A stretch of 64,000 nt of DNA from an uncultured Oscillospiraceae bacterium (lineage in GTDB: Bacteria > Bacillota > Clostridia > Oscillospirales > Acutalibacteraceae): positions 1 through 64,000 of the forward strand of contig UQBX01000002.1 in NCBI GenBank assembly GCA_900539425.1, written 5' to 3'. The notes under the pieces are model-generated. The model did no database searches, was not told where the DNA came from, and saw only the letters and a program-made list of their open reading frames with translations. Positions 1 to 7,650 of the stretch are shown one piece after another; position 1 is the first letter of the stretch; each line of letters begins with the position of its first letter. A program made the position numbers and the translations under genes.

Positions 1-42
1 TTTTCAAGGTCCTTTGTGCGCCCGTTTCCTGAGCGCTTGATA

Positions 43-72
43 ATATTACCACAACACAATGCAAAAAGTCAA
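43..72 (-). promoter_or_regulatory. Candidate sigma-A promoter for a gene beyond the left edge
   Basis: Read on the minus strand, a -35 box TTGACT (67-72) is followed after 18 bases by TAATAT (43-48). It points out of the window to the left, so the gene it serves is not visible. Bases 1-154 hold no other recognisable gene. The spacer is one base longer than optimal and the -10 box is imperfect, hence the modest confidence. Confidence 0.35.
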
Positions 73-154
73 CACTTTTTTTAAGTTTTTTTAAGACTTT
101 TTTCGGGTTTTCAACACCCCGCCGTGTGTTTCATAATAGCGTATCTATACTTAT

Positions 155-445
155 TTATTTAATTATATACATTATATAAGTAACAGCGTCACATGGCAGC
201 ACAACATATGGGGCAGTGGAGCAAGCGTGGGAAGGCACATAACGCTTTACACTCGAATATACAGTTTCCAGATCATCATAATAAATTTTATAATCCATAA
301 CGGTTATACCCTCTGAATCTCTGCTGAAAATAACTGTATTTTCATCAAAAGCGAAACTTTTTGTATTGTAATATGCAGTAAAAACGCCCGCCGTGAGAAT
401 AACCGCGGCGAGCAGGAGAGTAAAAAACACGGGATGTTTTTTCAT
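155..445 (-). CDS. Small membrane-anchored hypothetical protein
   Basis: I do not recognise this protein of about 96 residues. One hydrophobic helix lies near the N-terminus (about residues 6-25, after a short Lys/His-rich start), so the rest probably sits outside the membrane. The C-terminal half has two cysteines in the segment ACSTAPYVVLPC, which could form a disulfide. I chose the ATG at 445 because an AGGAAG ribosome site lies 8 bases upstream; a GTG three codons earlier overlaps that site. It follows spoIIP on the same strand about 90 bases away and could be co-transcribed with it, but there is a duplicated AT-rich element between them. It may be a real small gene or a decayed one. Confidence 0.45.
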   Translation of the reverse strand: MKKHPVFFTLLLAAVILTAGVFTAYYNTKSFAFDENTVIFSRDSEGITVMDYKIYYDDLETVYSSVKRYVPSHACSTAPYVVLPCDAVTYIMYIIK

Positions 446-460
446 GATTTGCACTTCCTT

Positions 461-504
461 TAATTTTAACCCCGGATATATTTTTAATTTTAACCCCGGA
501 TATA
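461..504. repeat. Tandem duplication of a 24-base unit
   Basis: Two adjacent near-exact copies of a unit containing TAATTTTAACCCCGGATATA occur with a period of 24 bases (first copy begins at 461, second at 485). The copies lie between spoIIP and the small hypothetical gene, immediately upstream of the latter's ribosome binding site. The most economical reading is a recent slippage duplication; a regulatory role is possible but not shown. Confidence 0.75.
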
Positions 505-534
505 TTATATATAAGGTTATATAATTAATACCTT

Positions 535-1692
535 TTATGAATATTCCTCATAGATAAGATCGGCAAGAGTATTTGCAAACAGTCTGCCGGAATAACACGC
601 CTCTTCAAGAGTGTTGGCGTCCGTACCTATCTCAAGAAGAAACGAATTTTTAGTAAGATCCATATTATACTTTCGTTCAGAAAACAAAATAGGTCGCATG
701 AGATCGGGATATAAAGAATTAAGTTTATCAGTTACGGCGCACGCAAACCTAAGATTATATTCCCAGTTGGGGAAATTTTTTACACTTCCGTATTCGCAGC
801 CTGAAATTATCATCATCTTTGCCGCTTTTTTATCGTTTACCACGGCAGTTGGCTTTACTTTTGTTCCGTCCTTATATGTAATACTGTCTCTGTGAACGTC
901 TATGGTGATTTCTATGGACGGATATTTTTCTAGATACTCTACTACTGACTTACGTGAAGAATCATAAGCTGCGTTATAGGAAGTATCATGTATCTCGCGG
1001 TCGTGTATTACTCCTATGCCTCTCTCTTCAAGTATCTTACAGATTTCGTCCCCGACCCGCACCATATTTCTGGTGATATCTTTTGTTTTCGAGTCGGTGG
1101 ACTCTGTATAATAACCTGCGTCGAGAAGAGTATAACACTCAGTGGAATGGCTATGGTAAATAAGCACGGTAGGCTGTGAGGGATCGGAAATTTTGAGATC
1201 AGCTTTCTGATTCAAAAGTTCTTCTATATTCAAAGAGTAAAAATCGCTTGGAATCTTATTCTGAACCTGAACATTTTCAAAAGTTACTATTGTTCCGCCA
1301 CCCGTGTAACTTTCCTCACTTGTGTTGCCTTTTTTCGTCTGAGAACCTATTACCTTTTCCTCTTCCTCCATAAGTTTCAAAATATCATCCGGGGTAGCTT
1401 TCAATTCATCGACGCTCAAGCTGTCCTTAGAGCTGACGCTATGCATAACCTCGGAAGCATCTTCCGACGAGGTACTATTATTGTCTGCCGTATTTTCCGA
1501 ATTATCAGAAAAATATGAAAAAACCTGCTGTGCCGAATCTTTCAGATTTGTATAAGGCATTGAAGCGGAAACTATATTTCCCGCAGCAGCGGCGGCAGTG
1601 CCCTTGTAAAGCGGAGCCGTATTGAGAATTATGCCAACGCCGAAAAACACGATGAGCACATTTGAAACAAAAACGATTATCTCTTTTTTCAT
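535..1692 (-). CDS. spoIIP: Stage II sporulation protein P (SpoIIP), amidase/endopeptidase
   Basis: SpoIIP acts with SpoIID and SpoIIM to digest septal peptidoglycan during engulfment of the forespore. The 385-residue protein has an N-terminal membrane helix (about 5-25), a low-complexity Ser/Asp/Glu-rich linker (about 45-125) and a C-terminal catalytic domain. Family hallmarks visible are the IYHSHSTE segment (about 178-185), DVHRDS (265-270) and the LLEIGTDANT stretch near the end, which carry the metal and catalytic histidines and glutamate of the family. It lies 62 bases downstream of gpr on the same strand, the order known from Bacillus and Clostridia. The GGCGG before the start is a weak ribosome site. 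Confidence 0.93.
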   Translation of the reverse strand: MKKEIIVFVSNVLIVFFGVGIILNTAPLYKGTAAAAAGNIVSASMPYTNLKDSAQQVFSYFSDNSENTADNNSTSSEDASEVMHSVSSKDSLSVDELKATPDDILKLMEEEEKVIGSQTKKGNTSEESYTGGGTIVTFENVQVQNKIPSDFYSLNIEELLNQKADLKISDPSQPTVLIYHSHSTECYTLLDAGYYTESTDSKTKDITRNMVRVGDEICKILEERGIGVIHDREIHDTSYNAAYDSSRKSVVEYLEKYPSIEITIDVHRDSITYKDGTKVKPTAVVNDKKAAKMMIISGCEYGSVKNFPNWEYNLRFACAVTDKLNSLYPDLMRPILFSERKYNMDLTKNSFLLEIGTDANTLEEACYSGRLFANTLADLIYEEYS

Positions 1693-1754
1693 ATTACCGC
1701 CCCGCCGATATTTATATACATTATATATATGAAAAAAGGCGGCGAAAAATAACC

Positions 1755-2579
1755 TCAGCCTACAAGAGCGTACAAATCCCTTTCACTTATCCCGCTTTGC
1801 AGGCATACATTAATACTCATTCCTATGAGTTTTGCGCCCTGCTCGGTAAGCCTGTCTATCTCTCTTGGGGTAACGAACATGGAATCATCCGCGCTTCCCG
1901 AAATATCCGAAGCGCAGATAACAGTGGGAATGCCGATTGAAACTACCGGCACGCCGAGAGTTTTTTCGGAAATCTCAAACCTGTGATTTCCTACGCCTGA
2001 ACCGGGCACTATTCCGGATGAAGACAGCTGAACAGTGGTGCCGAGGCGTTTTGCACTTGTTGCAGCGAGCGCATCCACAGCAATAACACACGACGGCTTT
2101 ACAACGGACGCAACGCCTTTGATTATTTCAGCGCTTTCTATTCCTGTTTCACCAAGGACGCCCGTGCACACGCAGGATACTGTTTTTAAATTTTCAAAAC
2201 CCATTTCTTTTCTTAGACTGTTCGAAATATGGCGGGTAGCGAATATATATGATCCTGTTTTCGGGCCGAGCGCGTCTGCCGTTATATCCATATTACCAAG
2301 ACCGACAACCAGAATATTGTCGCAATCGGGAGGAAGCAAATTTTTTAATATTGCGGCTATCTTATGGAGTCTGCCGTCAAAAATATCCGCATCATTTACA
2401 AAAGACGGCACTTCAACAGTTATATACCTGCCCATCGGTTTTCCGAGGCGGCGTTCTCCGTCCCTGCTGATAACGCTGACGCAGGTGATGCCGTTTCCTT
2501 CTTTTACAATGACGCCGTTTAACTTTGTTTTGCCGCTCTCTTCAAAACTTTCTACGGCAAGGTCTGTTCTGTTCTGCAC
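1755..2579 (-). CDS. gpr: GPR germination protease (spore endopeptidase)
   Basis: GPR is made in the forespore as an inactive zymogen and degrades small acid-soluble spore proteins at germination. The N-terminal NRTDLAVE segment and the central GLGNMDITADALGPKT and GVLGETGIES segments match the family. I prefer the GTG at 2579 as start because GGGGGAT lies 5 bases upstream and because the candidate forespore promoter (2603-2631) would start transcription near 2596, leaving almost no leader for the alternative GTG at 2591. The protein is then 274 residues. Members of the family often carry a slightly longer propeptide, so the very short N-terminal extension before the conserved RTDLA is worth noting. 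It is followed by spoIIP and diverges from rpsT. Confidence 0.93.
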   Translation of the reverse strand: MQNRTDLAVESFEESGKTKLNGVIVKEGNGITCVSVISRDGERRLGKPMGRYITVEVPSFVNDADIFDGRLHKIAAILKNLLPPDCDNILVVGLGNMDITADALGPKTGSYIFATRHISNSLRKEMGFENLKTVSCVCTGVLGETGIESAEIIKGVASVVKPSCVIAVDALAATSAKRLGTTVQLSSSGIVPGSGVGNHRFEISEKTLGVPVVSIGIPTVICASDISGSADDSMFVTPREIDRLTEQGAKLIGMSINVCLQSGISERDLYALVG

Positions 2580-2602
2580 AAAATCCCCCACATTCTGCCG
2601 GC

Positions 2603-2631
2603 TCTTATGCTTATTTTTAATAAAAGTATGC
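2603..2631 (-). promoter_or_regulatory. Candidate forespore (sigma-G/sigma-F) promoter of gpr
   Basis: On the minus strand GCATA (2627-2631) is followed after 17 bases by CATAAGA (2603-2609). The forespore sigma-G consensus as I know it is GHATR, 17-18 bases, CATNHTA, so only one position deviates. The gene downstream, gpr, is a classical sigma-F/sigma-G target, which makes the match more believable than sequence alone would. Confidence 0.55.
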
Positions 2632-2649
2632 CCAAAAAGAAAAAAATAC

Positions 2650-2678
2650 TTGCATTTTTCTTAAAGTTATGCTACTAT
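2650..2678 (+). promoter_or_regulatory. Sigma-A promoter of rpsT
   Basis: TTGCAT (2650-2655), a 17-base spacer and TACTAT (2673-2678) precede rpsT by about 60 bases. It is the divergent partner of the gpr promoter. Confidence 0.6.
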
Positions 2679-2738
2679 ACATTAGCATTTAATTAGTTTT
2701 GATATATTTTGTAAATCCGCATAAAGGAGTGAAAAGGA

Positions 2739-2996
2739 ATGCCGCAGATTAAATCAGCAAAAAAGAGAGTTAAGGTAGCAGCTAAGAAAGCAGCTAACAA
2801 CAAGGCTGCAAACACAGCCCTTAAAACCGCTATCAAAAAGGCATACGCCGCTATTGACGACAATGCTCAGGACAAGGAAGCTGTTGTTAAAGCCGCTGTT
2901 AAAAAGATTGATAAGGCAGCCGCTAAGAATCTGCTTCACAAAAACACTGCTGCAAGAAAAAAGAGCAATCTTGTAACAAAACTCAACAAAGCTTAA
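2739..2996 (+). CDS. rpsT: 30S ribosomal protein S20
   Basis: S20 is a small, very basic helical protein that binds 16S rRNA early in assembly of the 30S subunit. The 85-residue sequence starts MPQIKSAKKRVK and is rich in Lys and Ala throughout, typical of the family. A strong AAAGGAG ribosome site lies upstream of the ATG. The gene is monocistronic, with its own promoter at 2650-2678 and a terminator just after the stop. Placement opposite gpr-spoIIP is a common arrangement in spore-forming Firmicutes. Confidence 0.97.
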   Translation: MPQIKSAKKRVKVAAKKAANNKAANTALKTAIKKAYAAIDDNAQDKEAVVKAAVKKIDKAAAKNLLHKNTAARKKSNLVTKLNKA

Positions 2997-3010
2997 ATTT
3001 TGTTTATTTA

Positions 3011-3040
3011 CTCCCGCAAACAAGCGGGAGTTATTTTTTT
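3011..3040 (+). terminator. Rho-independent terminator of rpsT
   Basis: A perfect 7-base stem CTCCCGC (3011-3017) / GCGGGAG (3024-3030) with a 6-base loop is followed by a T-rich run, 14 bases after the rpsT stop. Confidence 0.9.
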
Positions 3041-3056
3041 GTTAATTTTTTTGCGC

Positions 3057-3085
3057 TTGACTTTACAGAGCAATGCTTATATAAT
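3057..3085 (+). promoter_or_regulatory. Sigma-A promoter of the 84-residue membrane protein
   Basis: TTGACT (3057-3062), 17 bases, TATAAT (3080-3085). The following gene starts 33 bases downstream. Confidence 0.75.
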
Positions 3086-3117
3086 TATATGTAGTTAATA
3101 TTTAGGGGGTTTTTCCA

Positions 3118-3372
3118 ATGAACATAAGCAAGATATTAAAAGTTATCGGCGCTATTGTAGCAATCGCCGGCGCTGTTGCAGCCGTTTACTTCCTTATTCA
3201 GAAACTCACAGACAAAAAAGAGCCTGAATATTTCAATGACGACGATTTCTTTGAGTGCAGCAACGACCTTGAGATAATCGAGGTTGAAGAGGAGAAAAAG
3301 GAAGAAGAGGAGCCCGTTAAAGAGGCTGCTGCTCCGAAAAAGAAAAAGGCTGCAAAAAAAGCGGACAAATAA
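3118..3372 (+). CDS. Small membrane protein with a charged tail
   Basis: I do not recognise a named family. The 84 residues consist of one N-terminal membrane helix (about 7-28), an acidic middle (about 35-66, with runs of Glu and Asp) and a Lys/Ala-rich end (about 70-84). The topology suggests a single-pass anchor with a flexible polyampholyte tail in the cytoplasm. It has its own near-consensus promoter and its own terminator, so it is an independent and probably well-expressed transcription unit. The Ala/Lys tail resembles histone-like or ribosome-binding tails, but this is composition only. Confidence 0.75.
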   Translation: MNISKILKVIGAIVAIAGAVAAVYFLIQKLTDKKEPEYFNDDDFFECSNDLEIIEVEEEKKEEEEPVKEAAAPKKKKAAKKADK

Positions 3373-3390
3373 TAACTGAATAAATCATGA

Positions 3391-3421
3391 AAAGGAGCAA
3401 CATAATATTGTTGCTCTTTTT
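3391..3421 (+). terminator. Rho-independent terminator
   Basis: Stem GAGCAAC (3395-3401) / GTTGCTC (3410-3416), 8-base loop, then TTTTT. It ends the small membrane protein transcript before the lipase gene. Confidence 0.85.
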
Positions 3422-3448
3422 AAATTTGCAAATACCGGAGACGATCTT

Positions 3449-4309
3449 ATGAAAGGACAGTATAGCAGCGGCCTTGTGCTTGAAGGCGGAGGAAGCCGCG
3501 GCATATTTACAAGCGGCGTGCTGGACGCTTTTATTGAAAACTCAATAGAATTTCCATATGTTATAGGAGTTTCTGCCGGCTCATGCAACGCAGCTTCATT
3601 TATCGGAAAGAATTACAGGCGCCAGCACGATATAACGATAAACTACTGCAATGACAAAAGATACATGAGTATTCAAAGCGCATTTAAAAACGGCCAGTAT
3701 ATTAACTTAGACTGGGATTTCGGCGAACTGACTTATGAGATACTGCCGCTTGACAATGAAACTTACGAAAACAGCGGAACTCAGCTTTGCGCTGTGGCAA
3801 CAAACGCGCTTACAGGCAAACCTGAATATTTTTATCCGAAAGATCTGCGTGAAGTAGGCTGCCCGTATCTTAAAGCGAGCTGTGCCCTGCCCATTGCAAC
3901 AAAAGGCGTTGAAATAGGCGGGCAGATATATTTTGACGGCGGACTTACAGATTCCATTCCGCTTAAAAGGGCATTTGAGGACGGATGCCAAAAAGCCGTT
4001 GTAATACTGACTCAGGTGAGAGGTTTTGTGAAACAGCCCATAAAACAGCAAAGGGCAGTCAGGCGGATATTAAAGAAATATCCCGCTATTGCGGATGCCG
4101 TGCTTAGCAGGCACGAAATGTATAACAACCAGCTTGAATATGTATTTGACATGGAAAAAGAGGGCAACTGTTTTGTAATCGCCCCTGCAGAAGACCTGCA
4201 CTGCAGCGCCGTTGAGAAACACACGGACAAGCTGGAGCATATTTATCAGCTTGGTTACGCTCAGGGCAAACTTAATGCGCAGAAAATAAAAGAATTTTTA
4301 AAAGGATAA
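3449..4309 (+). CDS. Patatin-like phospholipase family protein
   Basis: This is a predicted serine lipid acyl hydrolase of the bacterial patatin family (RssA/YjjU type, 286 residues). The oxyanion motif GGGSRG is at 13-18, the nucleophile elbow GVSAG at 40-44 with Ser42, and the second dyad residue is the Asp of DGG at about 163. No signal peptide is visible, so it probably acts in the cytoplasm. The physiological lipid substrate cannot be told from sequence. The ybaK-like gene starts 3 bases after its stop, so the two form an operon that ends at the terminator near 4833. Confidence 0.88.
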   Translation: MKGQYSSGLVLEGGGSRGIFTSGVLDAFIENSIEFPYVIGVSAGSCNAASFIGKNYRRQHDITINYCNDKRYMSIQSAFKNGQYINLDWDFGELTYEILPLDNETYENSGTQLCAVATNALTGKPEYFYPKDLREVGCPYLKASCALPIATKGVEIGGQIYFDGGLTDSIPLKRAFEDGCQKAVVILTQVRGFVKQPIKQQRAVRRILKKYPAIADAVLSRHEMYNNQLEYVFDMEKEGNCFVIAPAEDLHCSAVEKHTDKLEHIYQLGYAQGKLNAQKIKEFLKG

Positions 4310-4312
4310 GCT

Positions 4313-4795
4313 ATGGGAAAGAAAGAGGACAAAACTAATGTTATGAGAGTGCTTGACAGCCTTAAACTGCCGTATGAGCACTTTGAATATGAAAAAAACA
4401 GCAAGCTTACAGGCGCCGATGTTGCCCGCTCTTTGGGTGAAGACCCGAACGCCGTATTTAAAACGCTTGTGACTGTTGCAAAATCAAAAAAGCACTATAT
4501 TTTCATGATACCCGTTGAAAAAGAGCTTGATCTCAAGAAAGGCGCAAAAGCTGTGGGCGAAAAAAACATAGAGATGATAGCGCAGAAAGAACTGCTGCCG
4601 CTTACGGGATATGTTCACGGCGGCTGTTCACCGATAGGTATGAAAAAGCAGTTTGCCACAGCGGCTGATGAAAGCGCACTGCTGTATGATGAGATAATGT
4701 TTTCGGCAGGCAGAGTAGGAAGCCAGGTAAAAATGAAAGTAGATGACCTGCAAAAAGCCGTGCCTATAAAATTTGCAGACCTTACGAAAGAATAA
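4313..4795 (+). CDS. ybaK: Cys-tRNA(Pro)/Cys-tRNA(Cys) deacylase, YbaK/EbsC family
   Basis: YbaK proteins hydrolyse cysteine wrongly attached to tRNA-Pro after aminoacylation by prolyl-tRNA synthetase. The 160-residue length and the sequence fit the family: the ADVARSLGEDPNAVFKTLV segment near the N-terminus, the conserved Lys of FKTLV, and GGCSPIGMKK near residue 102. It sits 3 bases downstream of the patatin gene and the pair ends in a bidirectional terminator. The function is inferred from the family; specificity (YbaK against other INS-superfamily editing domains) is not decided by what I can see. Confidence 0.88.
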   Translation: MGKKEDKTNVMRVLDSLKLPYEHFEYEKNSKLTGADVARSLGEDPNAVFKTLVTVAKSKKHYIFMIPVEKELDLKKGAKAVGEKNIEMIAQKELLPLTGYVHGGCSPIGMKKQFATAADESALLYDEIMFSAGRVGSQVKMKVDDLQKAVPIKFADLTKE

Positions 4796-4820
4796 TCGGC
4801 TGGCAATTTAATAAGCGAAA

Positions 4821-4861
4821 AAAAAAAACCGCCCCGCAGAATACCTGCGGGCCTTTTTTTT
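4821..4861. terminator. Bidirectional terminator between converging ybaK and trmL
   Basis: Stem CCCGCAG (4833-4839) / CTGCGGG (4845-4851) with a 5-base loop has an A-run on its left and a T-run on its right, so it can stop transcription from both sides. Confidence 0.88.
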
Positions 4862-4897
4862 GACGTTATTTAATTTAAGTTTTAAACACTTTACTAT

Positions 4898-5404
4898 TCA
4901 ATCGTCCCATCTGAGGTTATGAAGTTCGCCTTTCAGAGAAAGTTCGGGATAATCCCACTGCCTTAAAACCTCGTAAACACCGACAGCAACGCTGTTTGAA
5001 AGGTTAAGACTTCTGATGATGCCCCTCATAGGCAGACGAACGCATTTTTCCTCGTTCGCCTTTAACAGCTCCTCGGGCAAGCCTTTTGTTTCCTTGCCGA
5101 AAACAAGGAAGCAGCCGTTTTCGTATTTCATATCGCTGTGAACATTACGAGCCTTTGTGCTGAAAAAGTAAAACGGCGCGCCTTTGTTCTTTTCAAAAAA
5201 TTCAGCTGTGTTTTCATAATAAGTAATATCAAGCTTATCCCAGTAATCAAGCCCTGCTCTGCGGACGCGCTTTTCTGTTATCTCAAACCCCATGGGGCCA
5301 ACGAGATGAAGCCTTGCTCCCGTTGCGGCGCATGTTCTTGCTATGTTGCCGGTATTCTGAGGTATCTCCGGCTCGATAAGCGCCACATTAAGCGAGTGTT
5401 CCAT
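4898..5404 (-). CDS. trmL: tRNA (cytidine/uridine-34 2'-O)-methyltransferase TrmL
   Basis: TrmL methylates the ribose of wobble base 34 in certain leucine tRNAs using SAM; it is a minimal SPOUT-fold enzyme that works as a dimer. The 168 residues contain the PEIPQNTGNIARTC segment near the N-terminus and the knot-forming MRGIIRSLNLSNSVAVGVYE region near residue 128. The start overlaps the 3' end of nagA by 17 bases, with an AAGGAAG ribosome site inside nagA. It is the last gene of the dusB-nagA-trmL operon, two of whose products modify tRNA. Confidence 0.93.
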   Translation of the reverse strand: MEHSLNVALIEPEIPQNTGNIARTCAATGARLHLVGPMGFEITEKRVRRAGLDYWDKLDITYYENTAEFFEKNKGAPFYFFSTKARNVHSDMKYENGCFLVFGKETKGLPEELLKANEEKCVRLPMRGIIRSLNLSNSVAVGVYEVLRQWDYPELSLKGELHNLRWDD

Positions 5405-6509
5405 TTATATAAACTTCCTTTATCTTGAAATCTTCATCAGCAAATATAATATCAGCCGCCTTGCCTGTTGCAATAGAGCCTATCTCATCATCGGCGCCTA
5501 TTGCCTTGGCAGGGTTTATAGTACAGCTTTTGAGCGCTGTTTTAAAATCAACGCCGAAAGAAATCAGGTTTTTAAACTCATCAAAAACATTGCTGATTGA
5601 AGCGGCTATCGTTCCGTCTTCGAGGACGGCATACTTTCCGCCCTCATGCACATAAACTTTCTGCCCGCCCAGTTCAAATTCGCCCGTGCCGAGACCTGCC
5701 GCACGCATTGAATCTGAAATAACGCAGGCTCTGTTTTCGCCGAGAATTTTAAATGTGTTTCTCAGAACGGCGGGGCAGACATGACCTCCGTCGCAGATAA
5801 TTTCACAAAATACTTTTTCATTGTCAAGCGCTGTGCCTGCAATGCCCGCTTCGCGGTGAGTCATGGGAGTCATTGCATTATAAAGATGAGTTGCGTGACG
5901 CGCGCCCAAATCAAAAGCGTGCTGTGCCTGCTCTGCGTCTGCCGCGGAATGGCCTATTGAAACGGAGCATTTTGTGCTTACATCTTTTATAAACTCATCA
6001 CTGTCAAACGCTTCGGGCGCTATGGTAATAAGTTTCACGATGTTTCCTGAAGCGGAATTTATCTCATCAAATTCCTCTACACTGCCTGCACGGACATACT
6101 CAGGATTCTGCGCGCCCTTTTTGCTCATTGCAATAAACGGGCCTTCAAGATTTATCCCTGCAATTTTGGCGCCTGTTTCTCTGCCTTTGTATTCACGCAC
6201 GGTTTCGGCTATATTTATCAGCGTATCATGACCGAGAGTCATACTTGTGGCGCAGAAAGAAGTTACACCGTGCTTTGCGAGAAAAGCGCTTACCTTATCA
6301 AGGCTTTCCCTGCTTGCATCTGAGCAGTCCCCGCCGCCGGCGCCGTGAATGTGTATATCCACAAATCCGGGCAGCGCTATCATACCGCTCATATCACGGC
6401 CTTCGCCTTCAATTACGCCTATGGCTTTTATTCTGCCGTTCTCTATTTCAATATCGGCAACTTCTTTTTCAAACAATTCATTGTAAAAGCAAACATTTTT
6501 AAAGATCAT
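5388..6509 (-). CDS. nagA: N-acetylglucosamine-6-phosphate deacetylase
   Basis: NagA removes acetate from GlcNAc-6-phosphate in amino-sugar catabolism and cell-wall recycling. The 373-residue amidohydrolase shows the metal-binding DIHIHG motif (about 51-56), the NLEGPFI segment with the metal-ligand Glu, IGHSAA, THLYNAM and the CDGGHV motif. Its start overlaps dusB by 11 bases. nagB is not next to it. Because this organism appears to degrade mucin-type glycans (see 34476-62979), NagA could also serve released GlcNAc, but its position in a tRNA-modification operon suggests constitutive expression. Confidence 0.94.
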   Translation of the reverse strand: MIFKNVCFYNELFEKEVADIEIENGRIKAIGVIEGEGRDMSGMIALPGFVDIHIHGAGGGDCSDASRESLDKVSAFLAKHGVTSFCATSMTLGHDTLINIAETVREYKGRETGAKIAGINLEGPFIAMSKKGAQNPEYVRAGSVEEFDEINSASGNIVKLITIAPEAFDSDEFIKDVSTKCSVSIGHSAADAEQAQHAFDLGARHATHLYNAMTPMTHREAGIAGTALDNEKVFCEIICDGGHVCPAVLRNTFKILGENRACVISDSMRAAGLGTGEFELGGQKVYVHEGGKYAVLEDGTIAASISNVFDEFKNLISFGVDFKTALKSCTINPAKAIGADDEIGSIATGKAADIIFADEDFKIKEVYINGTLA

Positions 6510-7473
6510 TTGAATTCTCCTTCAGGATTCTGAAAGTTATCTCTTTCAGCTGATCATAAGTTTCAAGCGTGCTCATTTCAGCGCGGAACTTTGCCCCGCC
6601 CCTCATTCCTTTTGTGTAATACGCGGCGTGGCGGCGGGCTTCCCTCATTGCGGTGTACTCGCCTTTATATTCCACCATTTTAGCAATGTGCTTTAGCATT
6701 ACAGTCATCTTTTCCTCAACCGACGGCGGAGGAATAACTATGCAGCTGTCTATATACGCATTTATCTGCCTGAAAAGCCACGGATTTCCGAATGCGGCCC
6801 TGCCAATCATTATGGCATCGCAGCCTGTTTCCTCCAGCATTCTGACCGCAGACTGTATATCGGTTATATCACCGTTTCCTATTACGGGTATCTTCACCGC
6901 TTTTTTAACTTTGGCTATTATATCGTAATCAACGGTGCCGCTGTACATCTGCTGCCTTGTTCTGCCGTGTACGGTAATGGCGTCTGCGCCGTTTGCCTCA
7001 AGTATTTGGGCAAGTTCAACGGCATTCACACTGTTATCGTCCCAGCCCTTGCGTATCTTAACTGTTACGGGTATATCAACGGCATCTCTTACTGCTCTGA
7101 CCACCCTACCCGCAAGCTTTGGATCTTTCATAAGGCTTGCCCCTCCTCCGTTCATAGCAACTTTAGGAGCGGGGCATCCCATATTTATATCAATTATATC
7201 AGGTGAAAACTGCAGGCATTTCACCGCCGCCTGAGCCATAATCTGCGGATCATCGCCGAATATCTGCGTGCCGAAAGTTTCCTCGTCCTTACCGGGGGTC
7301 AGAAGCTGAGCGCTTTTTTTATCACCCATAACAAGACCTTTGGAACTTACCATCTCAGTTACCGTATATGCCGCGCCGTATGCGTGGCAGAGTTCACGGA
7401 AAGCCATATCGGTAACTCCCGCCATAGGTGCAAGAAATGCTATATCCTTAAATTCTGTATCTCTTATTTTCAT
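6499..7473 (-). CDS. dusB: tRNA-dihydrouridine synthase (DusB type)
   Basis: This FMN enzyme reduces specific uridines in the tRNA D-loop. In the 324 residues, the N-terminal APMAGVTDMAFR segment, the catalytic Cys in GCPAPKV (about residue 100), the KIRKGWD segment and HGRTRQQMYSG are all family signatures, and NGDITD plus IGRAAFGNPWLF mark the FMN phosphate-binding part. It is the first gene of the operon with nagA and trmL and has a good promoter at 7492-7520. Gram-positive Dus enzymes are often named DusB from similarity; the exact target uridine is not determined. Confidence 0.93.
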   Translation of the reverse strand: MKIRDTEFKDIAFLAPMAGVTDMAFRELCHAYGAAYTVTEMVSSKGLVMGDKKSAQLLTPGKDEETFGTQIFGDDPQIMAQAAVKCLQFSPDIIDINMGCPAPKVAMNGGGASLMKDPKLAGRVVRAVRDAVDIPVTVKIRKGWDDNSVNAVELAQILEANGADAITVHGRTRQQMYSGTVDYDIIAKVKKAVKIPVIGNGDITDIQSAVRMLEETGCDAIMIGRAAFGNPWLFRQINAYIDSCIVIPPPSVEEKMTVMLKHIAKMVEYKGEYTAMREARRHAAYYTKGMRGGAKFRAEMSTLETYDQLKEITFRILKENSNDL

Positions 7474-7491
7474 AATTCAATCTCCGCAAAT

Positions 7492-7520
7492 ACTATATCA
7501 CAACAGCCGCCGTTGGGCAA
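7492..7520 (-). promoter_or_regulatory. Sigma-A promoter of the dusB-nagA-trmL operon
   Basis: On the minus strand TTGCCC (7515-7520), 17 bases, TATAGT (7492-7497), about 20 bases before the dusB start codon. Confidence 0.6.
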
Positions 7521-7532
7521 GCGGTTAAAGCT

Positions 7533-7580
7533 AAAAAGGCAAAAGGAAACCGCCGAGGCGATAAAGCTTCGGCGGTTTTG
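7533..7580. terminator. Terminator downstream of the GPH transporter
   Basis: Stem AACCGCCGA (7548-7556) / TCGGCGGTT (7569-7577) with a 12-base loop. Read on the minus strand it is followed by a T-rich stretch and would end the transporter transcript before the dusB promoter. Confidence 0.75.
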
Positions 7581-7650
7581 TTTATTATTTATACCGGCTG
7601 CGGCTTTAGCTTTGATTAAGGCTCTGCCGTTTTTGCCGTAAATACTTTTA

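Noticed and set aside
2035..2664. A 209-codon plus-strand open frame over gpr
   Set aside because: Antisense shadow of gpr; composition (Ser/Pro/Thr/Phe) and absence of a ribosome site argue against it.
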